From the NCBI GenBank assembly GCA_947359465.1, contig OX375873.1:76200278-76264277 (forward strand): a DNA stretch of 64,000 bases, read 5' to 3'. The notes below the pieces were generated by a model. That model was not told the origin of the DNA and did no database searches. It was given only the letters and a program-made list of their open reading frames with translations. This stretch comes from Metellina segmentata. Its lineage: Eukaryota; Arthropoda; Arachnida; Araneae; Tetragnathidae. This document shows positions 33,700 to 45,010 of this stretch, piece by piece. A program made the translations under genes and the position numbers. The number at the start of each line of letters is the position of its first letter. The first letter of the stretch is position 1.

Positions 33700-35362
33700 T
33701 TTTGATTTTATTTGAATATTCTCATTTCAAATTTTTAATTAAACTATTGTAGATTTATGGAGTGTTGTGTGTGTGCTGAGTTTTTTTTTCAATTAATTAA
33801 AATGTTTTACAAAATTTATTAAGGAAAAGGTTTTAACGTCTATAGCTAAGCCTAATTCATTGTTTTAACGTAAATAACGATACTGTCATATCTCACAAAG
33901 AAGAGGTGACGGGCAAACACTAACGTCATATTTGTTTTCAACACATCAAATACACATAAAATCAGTTTTAAAAATGTCTGCACCAAATTATATGTTGGGC
34001 TGTGTTATCATTTCGCCACAGATAATGAAAACAACGTATTTCTATATTAAATTAAGGATGGGCAGCTTTTCATTTCCTACAAATAGCGCCAGCCTCTCAC
34101 ACTAACTTGCTAATAACTATTAAGTACAAGATTCTGAACTAGTAATTGATAGAACGATGCAAAATTTTCATCGTTCCTCTAGCTGCGATACAAACGAGAT
34201 ATCCTTAATTGATATGTTGTACAAATTAAGCATAACAATACCATGTGAAGAGTACCTGAATAGCATTCACGTGCTACAGTTTCTGTTGACTTAATATTGT
34301 TCTAATACATATTAGAACTAATGTTTGCTGTACTCTATTAACCATATTCCCTAACTATTTTTTTTTTATTTCACTATCTTAAAAACTTTTTTGTAAAACT
34401 ATCAATACAACTTTTCGTCGAGCATCCCTGAAGAAATTTTACAGCAATAAACTATGGCAAATCATTAAAATTATGGTGAATTTAGCGAAATCTGGAGCAA
34501 GAAAATAAAACCATAAATATACATATAAAGTCCTCAATCCAGTAAGTTTCCACTAGGCATTTTATTAGACTGTCACATTTATGTATTCCATGCGTTACAT
34601 ATTTTATCCAAAAGTGCTCCACATTTGAGGAATGTTGTATACTAATAAAAGGAATGGTGTCAACTCCTAGCGATGATGCGAGATAAGCAAGGAAGTCTAA
34701 GCACTTCAAAATAGAACAGGAAACGTTTTCAGATCAACTTAAAACAAATTATTGTTTTATAACATATAGAAATTTATATTAGTTGTGTGAAGACACATAT
34801 TTTCTGCATAATTCACATAATAGTTTAACTGCTAAATAAAGTATGCACTCAAATACAAATGAGAACCGTAGTGCGAATATTACAAGCGTTTTTGCCCATT
34901 GGTGTCAAATCTTATTTATAAGGGATTTTATTTTCATTCAGTTTTGGAATAAATTTGGCAAAAGGATAGGAATGTGGAAAAATTATCAGATGATTTCGAC
35001 TTTATTAGTTCGAAAAATTAGTTCAAACATTTCCGCTAGATTTAAATTTGGCTTTAATATTACTTCAAATCATTGGGTATAAAAATAGTTGCAAATAGTT
35101 CTATCAACTTGAATCAGATACAAGTCATAGTGCTTATATTTATGATAGCACATTATACCTTAAAACTTCATCAAAGCAACAAACAACAAGACATTTCTAA
35201 GGTGATTGTGAAAAGGACATCTGACAATAAGTAATATCAGGAAATAATTTGAGAAATCTGAATCCCATGGACAGAAATGTTTGTACATGAAATGAGTTTG
35301 AGTTTTGTTTCAGAACTTCTTTCTATACAGTTCCGCAAAACACATCCATTGAGAATTTAGGA
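33700..35362. other. Unassigned AT-rich stretch
   Basis: No frame with a recognisable domain and no repeat shared within the window. Confidence 0.4.
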
Positions 35363-35485
35363 TGCTGAGATTAGATAGAAAGCAAAAATCAGCAGTACCT
35401 GTTTGGCTTTTGCAGTGAAAATTGCTGAGATTCGACAAAAGGCAAAAAATCAGCAGTGCTTGCTTGGCTTTTATCAGCGAAAATC
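35363..35485 (+). repeat. 60-bp tandem duplication
   Basis: GCTGAGATTAGATAGAAAGC and AAAATCAGCAGTACCTG (35363 onwards) recur as GCTGAGATTCGACAAAAGGC and AAAATCAGCAGTGCTTG from 35423, each followed by TTGGCTTTT. Confidence 0.7.
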
Positions 35486-36624
35486 AGACGTTATGATATA
35501 ACAGACGTCTGACTGAGATTTGGGTTAAAAAATCGCTGTTACTACTTCCAGTTTTGTGGATATTTAAATTTTTTTGTCACTAAATTTTTCTGAAGTTTGA
35601 TTTTTTTTATTAGATAATGCCGAGCTACGAAGGTCCATTTAGTTTGTCAAAAAGCTTCAAAAGCCAATAAAGAAGATTCAAACAGATGACAGTAAAAATC
35701 CTCTTGCTTTTATCTTCTTTGATAGTCATTTTTTACGTTGACTACCAGTTAGGCGAAGGATTTTGTCTTTTATTCGACCTCACATGTTTAACTTTAACCG
35801 TCTTATTCATTCAGGAAACTAATCCTATAATCGGAAAGAAACACGATTGGCACAGTTTCCCTTTAAAGCTCTGTTTATTAACCCAATTACTAACCAGCGA
35901 CTTCATGAGTCGACAAGGTCTGCGGTGTTGATGATGATCCGAAGTTGTCCCGCTTCCGAAATCGATGTCGCTCGCTATGCATAAAAGGCAAAATCAGAGG
36001 AAAATCCGTCCATCTATCGCTGGCTTGTCTCGTATATCAAGTAACAGTTCAAGGACAGAGTGATGAACAAATGGCCTTAACACATTTTCCTCAATCGCGC
36101 GTAAAAATAGCAATTTACAGGATGATTCTCGCAGACGCCGTGCGTTGTAAACATCCAGTAGTGTTTATTTGCATAGAGCACACGCCTCCCTAATCAACGT
36201 TTTGTAAACACACGAGTAGGCTTTGACTTGGATTTGGTTTGGTTTTCCGCTCTACTGTCATTTTTTGCAACATGTAGAGAAAGTTCACAAGGAAGATAGT
36301 GCTTCTATACAACAGAAGTTGAAAATACAACAGGACATTGGAAACAACAATTCAGAATGCAAGACGATATTGAGAATTTTCACTTCTATATAGAAAAGGC
36401 AAACAATTTAATAACCAAAACATTGTAGCTACGTACAAAGTTTCTAAGTGATTCTTTGCAGCATCAACCTTCAAATGAAATAGAAGGAACGTGATGAGCG
36501 GAATAGTTATTGCAAGATCTTTTTCCAAAGTGTGGTTTGGAAATCGAAGTGGGACAATAATAGGCTATCGAAGCATAAACTAGCATTTTTCTTCACACTC
36601 TTCAGTTAGTCCTAGATTCTGATT
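35486..36624. other. Unassigned stretch
   Basis: An 81-codon frame at 35686 begins with a hydrophobic segment, and an 82-codon frame follows at 35945. Neither shows a family motif, splice context or upstream signal that I can defend as a gene. Confidence 0.35.
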
Positions 36625-36745
36625 CATGCTTTCTTCTATTACCACGGCGATCTTCAAACCGAGTGATCGGGAGAAATAGCATGAAGCAGTTCGCAATACT
36701 TCGTCTATTTCATTCAAAGGTCGAGGCATTGTTATTATATGCGTA
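36625..36745 (+). repeat. Dispersed foldback repeat, copy 2
   Basis: TTCATGCTTTCTTCTATTAC, AACCGAGTGATCGGGAGAAA and TAGCATGAAGCAG match the order of blocks at 14204-14345. Confidence 0.45.
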
Positions 36746-37511
36746 TTCCCAGGGCTTCTGATAAAAGGTTTGACCCGAGCCTCACATTGTAAGACACCTC
36801 AAATTTCCTTTTTGACGGAAACACTTGATTAGGTTTGTCTAATTTTTCTTTTTCGTTTTTCTTTATAATTTATTGCTGCCAAAAAATGGAAGTAGTCTAA
36901 ACCTGTATATACCAACACAAAATATGATGCATTATAAAAATATCTTCCCAAACCCTGGTTTCATTTTATACACCCACACATGTCAAAATAAGGTGATTTT
37001 GTTTCTGAAAGCCGAAACAAAAAGCAAAATAATATGGATACTAAAATTAAAGCACGCCACATATAACAAAATTACTAGTATGTGGACAATTATAAGAATT
37101 ATTAATATCGTTCGTGGCAACAAAAGATTGTGCAAAAAATATTAGGCTCTCTAATGTAGTAGATTTCATAAAAACCAAATATAAACTGCAACAGAAGAAG
37201 CAGGATCAATGATCCCCACCTACGATGAATTGACCATTTCTCAGGACAGCTCATGTAATAAGAGCCATGTCCTGGAATAACGTTCGGTCTTAAAATTAGA
37301 GTTATCGATTCAGACGTTTAGTAAAAGGAGTGCCACTGCTTGAAATATTCTTCAGAAGAAAATGTTCTGGCAGATAATGACCTCCTACGCAATACTAAAA
37401 GATCAATATATCATAGCGAAAATTTCTATGATCCAGATTGAAGGACATCGAATCATTGTTTTAAGTTCACCAAAGTAATTGCGAATAAAATAATATTTTG
37501 TTTGAATATGT

Positions 37512-37575
37512 TTTATTCCCAATAAATTGCATTGTTATCTGTCATAAGATAACAGTGTTTTTATTGGCAATAAAG
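37512..37575. repeat. 29-bp imperfect hairpin
   Basis: 37512-37540 (ending GTTATCT) pairs with 37547-37575 (starting AGATAAC) with a few mismatches across the 6-nt loop GTCATA. The size is compatible with a small foldback element or a hairpin RNA; no evidence distinguishes these. Confidence 0.55.
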
Positions 37576-37654
37576 ACAGTCTGCACATCAAGTCTTATTT
37601 GCACACATCTCCCTATCTGCACTCCGTCTCAGTCGGTTATGCCCCAGTGCTAAA

Positions 37655-37830
37655 TTCGATGACAGGCCCAGATTACCAGGTTAGATGACGGGCCCTAATA
37701 CGAAATTAGATAACAGGTCCCGAATACCAGGTTGGATGACGGGCCCTAATGCGAAACCGAAATTGGGTGACAGGCTCCAAGTACCAGATTAGATGGAGGG
37801 CCCCAAAACTTAAAAAAAATGACGGGCTCA
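37655..37830 (+). repeat. Degenerate 25-32 bp minisatellite
   Basis: GATGACGGGCCCTAATACG, GATAACAGGTCCCGAATACC, GATGACGGGCCCTAATGCG, GTGACAGGCTCCAAGTACC and GATGGAGGGCCCC follow one another, alternating CCAGGTT and GAAATT linkers, which suggests a two-unit higher-order repeat. Confidence 0.65.
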
Positions 37831-39124
37831 GCATGAAAAATACAAATACACACTCAACGTACCCAACGCCTGCACCCCATATACATATTTTCTTTTCCTT
37901 TGCACACTTTACAGTTCTGTTTATTCAAAATACCACACAGAATCCATAACTTTTAAATTTAGAAAATAGTACAAAAACATGTCGCACATTTCTCACGTCC
38001 AGCAGCTTTGGTATCATGTAACTAATGATCTCCAACCATCTCATGTGAGGCCCCTACTTGTGGGCAAGTATCAAGGTTCGAAATTAGCGGTCATTAATTT
38101 CATTTTTTTGTTATCCAAAAAAAAAATTTTTCTTTCCAAAACAGTATTAACTTAATGTTTTTAAATAGAAGTTAAAGCTAGAAATCATACATCACATCTT
38201 GGAACATTGTCACTGACAGCACAATGTTTCCTTTAAACATAAAACGCAAGCAATATTATTAGATGAATGTTATGGGGCGATGTTAATTCATCCAAGTGGT
38301 GCTCCTGGATAGCTGATTTTTATCTGAGAACAACAACAGACGTTGCTCATCCAAGACCAATCCTTCAATTTTTCATGAACATTAGCTTTCAAAGAAGTCA
38401 TGACCACCCTGTCATTCTTGGAATCGTTTTATGTGAATTTCTAACAATGCTTCAAAATCATTTGTAACATGAAAACAATGCTACTTCAACAAAACTTGAA
38501 TTCTTAAATGCGATTCCCAAGAGATTTTGTCATTTTTTAAAAAAAAGAATTAAGCTGAATTAAGCATAAGCTGAATCCAAATAGTTTGAAGCGAAGGCTA
38601 CTTTTATTACCACAAGCGAGCAAAGAAAGATTATACATCCAGAGAAAATGCACCAGAATATCGAAAAAAGACGTGTTAATGACAAATGTTGGGTATATGA
38701 AAACTGCATTTTTCCTCCGAGAAAAGGAAAAAGTAATGGAAGCGGAAACGATATCGACTCTAATTAGAAAACAATAGTAGACAATCTATTACAGTGATGA
38801 ATTCTAAAAATAGCTTCTTGTAGAGCCATTAACAATGACACAACAGGGCTCTACGATAGGGACAACAAAGGGAGTTTCATTTTCCATTTTCTTTGTTTTC
38901 CAATTTACCGGAGGGTTTAAAAATAGAAATTGCCTTTCTTAACCATCCTGGTGGTTTCCTCTTACGTCAAAACCTGATCCAAACTGTCCCTAGTTCTAAA
39001 CAAAAGATAATTTGTTTCGCTCCTATTTGGATCTTCATTTCCCTTATAGTAACGGGCACAATTTTGTATCGACGAGAACTATCGTCAATAGCTAAAATGA
39101 ATAGATCTGGCGAAATATATATTC
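37831..39124. other. Unassigned stretch
   Basis: The frame at 38893-39124 continues into the TIR element and has no known motif. No shared repeats. Confidence 0.35.
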
Positions 39125-39926
39125 GGTACAGCTACACTCTACGTTTATGAGTGATGGCAACGGCTTGGCGATTTTTTTTTTTTGGCGCATTTCTAGTAGC
39201 GAGTTACGATAATTTAAGGCAACTCATCTTTCGTTTCGGCTGTTGTGGTTTTCATGGCAACCTCGGCAAACGGAAACTTTTAATTTTCATTTTGAATATT
39301 CTAGAAAGCTCTTCCAAAATCCGTTAAAATCGTTTGATTTCACTGATTCGTTTGAAATTTTTTCTTTCCTTCCATTGGTTATTTTGTTTTTAAAATATCC
39401 TTTGATTGCATTGGTCTTTTAAAATCGTTTTCTGTGATACCATTGGTCCATTGATTTGTATTTTGACAGTTGTGGAATTTTTATTTTATTACAATAGTTT
39501 TCACAAAAGGATTAATAGTTCTTTTTGTCCATTTTCGTTTTCATTATTTTTTTACGAAAGAATTCTGACATTATCAGGTTGTATTACTTCTTGCTTTTTA
39601 TTCTTTTGTAAATCTTTTTCTTTTTCAACATGCGCACTGTATTTAGTGTAATTGATAAGTTTCAAGGTACCCAACATTCGTAGCTTAGTTTCTCTGCTGG
39701 TTCACAAATGTATTTTGATATGTGCTTAAGTTTACTACTTTTTGTGAAAGTTTTTAAAAAATATACTTTTTAAAACGTTCTAAAATGTGTTTAAAAAGTG
39801 TGTTGTAAAAAAAAATTGACAGAAAAAGAGTTAGGAAAATATTTTTTCCTTGGCGACTTTACTAGTTTGCCAAAACAATCGCCAAGGCCGTTGCCATCGC
39901 TCATAAACGTAGAGTGTAGCTGTTCC
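39125..39926. mobile_element. 802-bp TIR element with 8-bp duplication
   Basis: GGTACAGCTACACTCTACG at the left end is matched, inverted, by 39908-39926 (one mismatch near the tip). Complementarity continues for about 50 bp through a TGGCAACGGCTTGGCGAT block. ATATATTC flanks both ends exactly (39117-39124, 39927-39934). Internally T-rich, with no transposase. An 8-bp duplication would suit hAT; the tips do not decide it. Confidence 0.65.
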
Positions 39927-40006
39927 ATATATTCTATAACAAACAAAATCGACGCACCAAGAAGGTGCAGAATTATAGTGGTGCCGGTCTCGATCAACTT
40001 GAACGG

Positions 40007-40177
40007 CGCTGACTGTGGGCTTATAGTCTTTATAAACGAGTCCCATTTCCAACTGTGTCCTGACGTCAGCCGCAGACTTTTCTGGAGACGTCCAGGGCAG
40101 GTTGGGGATCTTGCCCTTAGTATCGCACGCCACACATGCCCACAACAGGACGTTATGGTCTGGGGTGCCTTCTTCTT
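40007..40177 (+). pseudogene. Tc1-like transposase relic, 5' part
   Basis: The open reading contains VFINESHFQLCPDVSRR, FWRRPGQVGDLALSIARHT and QQDVMVWGAFF, the middle of the Tc1 DDE domain. The first catalytic Asp, in a motif usually read as SDES, is Asn here (INES). The fragment lacks the DNA-binding N-terminus. It continues at 41065 after a Mutator-like insertion, the CTTCTTCTT at 40169-40177 being the left target duplication. Confidence 0.75.
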
Positions 40178-41064
40178 AGAAGCGGCTCAATCCCATGATA
40201 GTACTTTACGCAAGTCCAACTTGATTGGCTAGTTTCACGGGCTTGGCTTCACTTGGATATCTCGCCAATCTGATTGTTGCAGTAACCATTTGATTTTGAA
40301 TATGCGCGTTGTTTCGTAGAAATACAATACTTACACTAGCGCCTCAGCGTACAGCGTATGTGTCCGACAAGTTGACTCTGATTTGCTCCTCATATATATG
40401 TTGTATGGTTGTTGTTAGTAGTATTTCTTGCCAACTTATATTAAGGGTACTTATACTTTAAAGAGCTTCTTTTCGTGAAGCAACGATGGCCTAATGGCTA
40501 AAGTCACCTACCTTCAGATCAGCTTCGGCAGCGGGGGGATGACTTCCCGAGTTCGTACACAGCTGGCGGAAAAATTTTTAGATCCTCCAAATTATTTTTA
40601 AAAAATTCCAATTTAATTCCTTTTCATTCTAATTTACTTTTCCTAATTTTAAATACCCTTTTTATATTTTTCAAAGCTTCCGTTGATTTTACATAAATAA
40701 TCTAAGAACCACTCCTGAACTCACTACCAGCTGATATTTTCCCGCCCCTCTGCCGTCCCCTTTGCTTTAGGATGATGGTGTCGTATCCACCCCCTGGCTT
40801 AGGACCATTCTGATGTAACAAAAAGCATACATAAAACACTAACTTATATAATTATTAACTTATATAATAAAAGGATACAATTTTCGGCTCCCACCTCTAC
40901 CCACCCATGGCCATGGATCTGAAAAGAAAAGAAGAAAGCAGAAAGGAAGAGATAAATTGTGCCAAAAGAAAAATTCTCATGACATACGTATCTAGGTCAT
41001 GTGATCCGATTAGCCAATCAAGTTGGACTTGCGTAAAGTACTATCATGGGATTGAGGCGCCTGT
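40178..41064. mobile_element. Mutator-like non-autonomous element inside Tc1
   Basis: The 887-bp insertion has 54-bp TIRs (40178-40231, 41011-41064), nearly identical apart from the outer 14 bases, where about four differ. An exact 9-bp duplication CTTCTTCTT flanks it (40169-40177, 41065-41073); nine-base duplications with longish TIRs point to the MULE superfamily. Removing it with one duplication restores the Tc1 reading. The interior has no transposase. A tRNA-like block (GATGGCCTAATGGCTAAAG, then CCCGAGTTCGTACAC) lies at 40484-40560. Confidence 0.8.
40484..40560 (+). repeat. tRNA-like block inside the MULE-like element
   Basis: The spacing of an A-box-like TGGCCTAATGG and a weak B-box-like GAGTTCGTACAC is tRNA-sized, but stems do not pair convincingly. 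Probably a SINE remnant. Confidence 0.35.
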
Positions 41065-41292
41065 CTTCTTCTTTGATAGCCGGACCCCTTTGGTAGACAT
41101 TTCTGGCACACTTACAGCACAGCGGTATGTAGACGACATTCTACAACCGGTTGTGTTACCGTTCCTTTTGTGACACCTCTGACTTACTTTTCAACAAGAT
41201 AATGCCCGGCCGCACAAGGCAAGTGTTGCTATGAAATGTCTTCAAGCTTTCCCATCACTTCCTTGGCCAGCTGTCTCCTGATCTCTCTCCCA
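41065..41292 (+). pseudogene. Tc1-like transposase relic, 3' part
   Basis: DSRTPLVDISGTLTAQRYVD, ILQPVVLPFLL, then after stops LTFQQDNARPHKASVAMKCL and LPWPA continue the Tc1 DDE domain. The second catalytic Asp (QQDNARPH) is kept. The third acidic residue region is cut off where the copy ends at the TA that borders the pogo relic near 41293. Two in-frame stops follow VLPFLL. Confidence 0.75.
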
Positions 41293-42170
41293 TAACTGGG
41301 AGCATAACTCGCTTTTAACGAGCAAACCCAGGTTAAAGCAAGCAATATTTTTGTGATTCATAAAATTTCTATTGATTTCCACCTCTCCAGCTCAGCTAAT
41401 TCTTTCTTGGAACCGAATTCCACAAGTGTTATCCTGCCCATGGACCAAGGGCGTCATCAGAAGTTTTAAATCAAACTTTTTTAAGCACTCGGATTTTGAT
41501 GCTTATCGATAGAAGAGAAAAAATAGGGACAACCTCAAATGCTAATGTAAACGTAATCGAAGCAATGCATGGGAAAGCGTTACATCAACATGCATTACCA
41601 ATTGCTTCCGTAAGGCTGGATTGGACATTTTTCAAGAAGGGCAAATCATCGAGGAAGAAGCATACGACTTGGAAAATTTGAAAATGAATAGAGAAGAATT
41701 TGAAAATTATGTACCTGTTGACTGGGGGGGGGATGGCAATGTTATCACTTCCGAGATACCTACTCCCGAGGATATTTTAGAAATTCAAGCTAAAGCACAT
41801 GAAAAAAATAATGAAATCGACGAATGTGAAGAATTTTAAGCTGAACCGCCCCCAACATACTCAATGGCTTTTGAGTTCGCAGAAAAACGTCTAACTGCTT
41901 TGAAGCCATTTGTGCAAATGACAATGTTTTTTGGGCCGTGAGTCTTCTGCGATGAACAATAACACAAGATAGAGACAATAAGATAGTTCAAAGCAAATTA
42001 ACCAACTTCTTTTGTACTGTACAGATTTAAAAAATAAAGTAAGTATGTATAGATAATATAGTAAGAGTATGGTATGTTATGAATTTTTATGATTTTTTCA
42101 CGAACCCGTTTTTTATGAGCACTCGGTTATAACGAGTAAATATCGTGCTCGTTATAAGTGAGTTCGACTG
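41293..42170 (+). mobile_element. pogo/Tigger-like element relic
   Basis: The right end reads CTCGTTATAAGTGAGTTCGA then CTG and TA; its complement (CAGTCGAACTCACTTATAAC) is the typical Tigger-type terminal sequence. The left end near 41293 holds a worn counterpart (AACTCGCTTTTAACGAGC) next to TA. Between them is a transposase 3' fragment and noncoding DNA. It abuts the truncated Tc1 relic. Confidence 0.6.
41604..41839 (+). pseudogene. C-terminal fragment of a pogo/Tigger-type transposase
   Basis: ITNCFRKAGLDIFQEGQ is the conserved segment after the DDE core in Tigger/jerky-type transposases. It is followed by an acidic tail (EEEAYDLENLKMNREEFENY, then PTPEDILEIQAK) ending at TAA. The DDE core and the CENP-B-like DNA-binding domain are absent upstream, where the reading frame is broken. 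The parent protein is a nuclear transposase; this remnant should be inert. Confidence 0.6.
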
Positions 42171-42172
42171 TA

Positions 42173-43020
42173 CATAATCTAGATTGCGTCTTAAGAATAA
42201 TTAAACTGAAACGTACATTACAAAAATGTGAATAAGATTCTGAATTAATGCCTTTTGGTTCTCTTAAGGGCCCCATCAGCTACATAAAGTGACATAATAA
42301 AGCGATATACCTGAGCAATTACAAACCCATATCATACCTTTCATTTTAATGTTACAAGTCAAATTTCAACTAAACCATGCCTTTCGAAAATGTGAATACG
42401 ATTGAAAAGAAATAAATGAGGATCAGATTAAAAAACCCAAAGAAAATTACAAAACTAAGAAGCCCCCCAAACTTCAATAATTTAAACCCCTTCATTTTGA
42501 ATAACAACTAAGCAAATTGTATTCACCCCAAGAAGAGTATCTTAGTTCAAGATTTTCTACATTATCTTTCAGTTAATAGGGCAGGGACGCGATCGTGCTT
42601 GTAAAGCAGTACGTGACTACTAGGGCTTTTGGAAAACTGGCCGTTTTCTCAAAGCCCCAGCAAAAATACGAAGGATCAAAGAGATGAGATAAGGTTTAGT
42701 ACGAGACAAATTTAATCGACCACAAATGTGTTCAATTGATACACATGATTAGGAGCATCGCTGCAAAGCTGATTGCGGTAAAACGTTTGTCCTAAAGCGA
42801 AAACTTAATGGAAATTAAATCTTCGAGCGAACGCTCCAGTTACACGATGGTAATTAAATTATCTTCCTTTCCTTTTGTGTCCATAATCTTAAGCAAAACA
42901 TATTAGAGGAGAAATGCGTGCCTAGGAAATTAAAACTCGAGTGAGAATAATTAATTGGAATGTGGGGTTCGTTCAAGAAAGGAATCCGTATAAATTTCAT
43001 TGGCGATGTTTGAATTTATT
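42173..43020. other. Unassigned AT-rich stretch
   Basis: No frame over about 50 codons of note and no recognised repeat. Confidence 0.4.
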
Positions 43021-43345
43021 TCTAGCCGACCAACCGATATATTGGTTAAGGTGTTAGCCTTTAGATCGGAAGGTTCCTGGATGGGGCCGGGCATGGATGT
43101 TTGTAAGCGTATGGTGAAGAGGCGGCTGGTGCACCTTAAACCTGTCGTGGCCGAAAGTCCTCACGTTAGGTTGGTGTGGAAGTTTGGAGAGTGGGGTGCC
43201 AGCTAAGGTGTTGCTTCGTCATCTGACCGTGGTTCAAAATTACGAGGTGTTGTCCTCGGTTCTTTCACTTAAGGGATTGATCCCGGACCGTCGTCAATGC
43301 CCGTTGTGTTGCTCTAGTACGATGTTAATTAAGAATTACCGATTT
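43021..43345 (+). mobile_element. SINE-A body with head type 2
   Basis: Head 2 (GCCGACCAACCGATATATTG, GTTAAGGTGTTAGCC, GATCGGAAGGTTCCTGG) lost part of its B box. Then GGGCATGGATGTTTGTAAGC and GAGGCGGCTGGTGCACC join the usual SINE-A body through CATCTGACCGTGGTTC and GGGATTGATCCCGG to TTAATTAAGAATTACC. Confidence 0.75.
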
Positions 43346-43535
43346 AATTTATTTTTGAAATTTTTTGTTTCGGATTTCTTTTTTCGTCAGGAGGTTATTG
43401 TTATTAAAGAAATTGCAGTTATGATTAGACGTAGATTAGTTATATTTCTGACGGTATTTTCCACAAGATCTGTCACATAAAGTGATCCCAGAAGTGTGTT
43501 TTTTAAGAACAATTAAGCTAAAATAATTATTTTGA

Positions 43536-43850
43536 GCCATGATTGGATTAGCAACCAGAAGATTCCGATTTCGAAACTCAGTCCAGTGAAAGAACGTCGG
43601 GTACACGAGGTCTGGTGCAGGTTAAATCAGTCGCGATTTCAAATGTATTCACGTCGGCGTGGAGTGGAAATTTGGAAAGAGGGGGTGCCACCTCAGGTGT
43701 TGCTTGTCATCTGACAGTGACTCAAAATGGCGTGGTGTTGTTCTTGGATCTTTCCAAGGTTTGGGATTTGTCCCAGACCGTCGCCAATAGCTCGTCGTGT
43801 TGGACCGGTACGACGTTTATTAACTACCTATTTACCTACCTAAAATACTA
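43536..43850 (+). mobile_element. SINE-A, head type 1, 5' truncated head
   Basis: The head is reduced to GATTAGCAACCAGAAGATTC and CGATTTCGAAACTC. The body is complete: GGTCTGGTGCAGGTTAAATC, GGGGTGCCACCTCAGGTG, CATCTGACAGTGACTC, CCAATAGCTCGTCGTGTTG. Confidence 0.7.
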
Positions 43851-44961
43851 CTAAACTATCGTATCGTAAAAATAGGTGTTATGATATTTTGGTAACGGTA
43901 ATTTCACCAATTTCCCAACTTAAAATTTCCGATCTTGCATTGTCGGTTCTCGAAACCTAATCCATCACGTTGTGAGTGTGTGATACAAAATTTGTGAGAA
44001 ATCATGAAGTTTTGTATAATGTGAGGAGCAAGGTCTGTAGAAAAGCCCAATTAAAACAAACTCTACGGATTAATATTGGTATACTTGAAAAATCAGGTAT
44101 TATATGTGTTAATACTGTATAATTTTTAATATTTTATTACATATTATGTTAATCATAAGAATGTATTACATGCACCTAATTATGTTATTGCACAGAGCTT
44201 TTTCATACGAATTTGATTTAACACGAATTCAAACGAAATATTTCATTCTCTTTTCACGTGAGTCATTTTGATTTAACACAAGCGGGCCAAGCCAATTTCT
44301 AAAAACTTTTTTGAGCCTAAATTCTAAAAGAATTTTTTTATTTGTGGCATAGTACGTAGTATCACGCACGAATATATTACATAACAGCTAGTGTGTGCGT
44401 TTTGAAAAGCGTACTTTCATTTACCAATGTTGTTCGTCTAGGTAACTATGTATGTATTATCAGTCTTTTTATTGAATTTATACACATCTACCCTACGGTG
44501 TCATCGTTTCTCTCAAATTTTACTGTGCTGAAGAAAATTTTGCCATGTCAGGGGAAATTTCCTTGCAACCAGAAATACAGTACCTCACCTTGCTTGCATA
44601 AACCAGATTGCCACCTACTGATTGTATAACATTATGGCATTTAAAAATGAGTAATTAAAAAAAAATTTCAAAAAATTGATTTTAAAGGTATATTAAAAAT
44701 TTCTTACAGTTTGATTTTTAAAAAAATTACATATTTCTTTACAGTTTGATTATAAATGCATATTACAAAGGCAACACAGGGACTTTCATAATCTCGCCAC
44801 CTTCTACTTGAAGGATAATACGATACATACCATCAGCTGGCGTTGAAAAAACTAATTACGTCATACCCGATTTCACTCGATCGACTCAGTATCCATGAAT
44901 TTTATAGATCACAGAGGACCTCTTTAAAAAAAAAAGGCAAATAAGCTACTAGCATTTAAGC
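43851..44961. other. Unassigned AT-rich stretch
   Basis: A small duplication, ATTTCTTACAGTTTGATTTT / ATTTCTTTACAGTTTGATTA, lies near 44698-44755. Nothing else. Confidence 0.4.
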
Positions 44962-45010
44962 CGAACTGGAACAACACAACGAGCTATTGGAGACTGTCCT
45001 CACAAAAGAC
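44962..45010 (-). mobile_element. SINE-A 3'-end fragment
   Basis: GAACTGGAACAACACAACGA, GCTATTGGAGACTGTCC matches the complement of the SINE-A 3' end. Confidence 0.5.

Noticed and set aside
37655..37830. CRISPR-like short repeats
   Set aside because: Units vary in length and sequence with no constant repeat or unique spacers, and all other evidence says eukaryotic DNA.
39798..40232. 144-codon plus-strand frame as one gene
   Set aside because: It begins inside a TIR element, crosses a Tc1 relic and ends inside a MULE-like element, so it joins three unrelated sequences.
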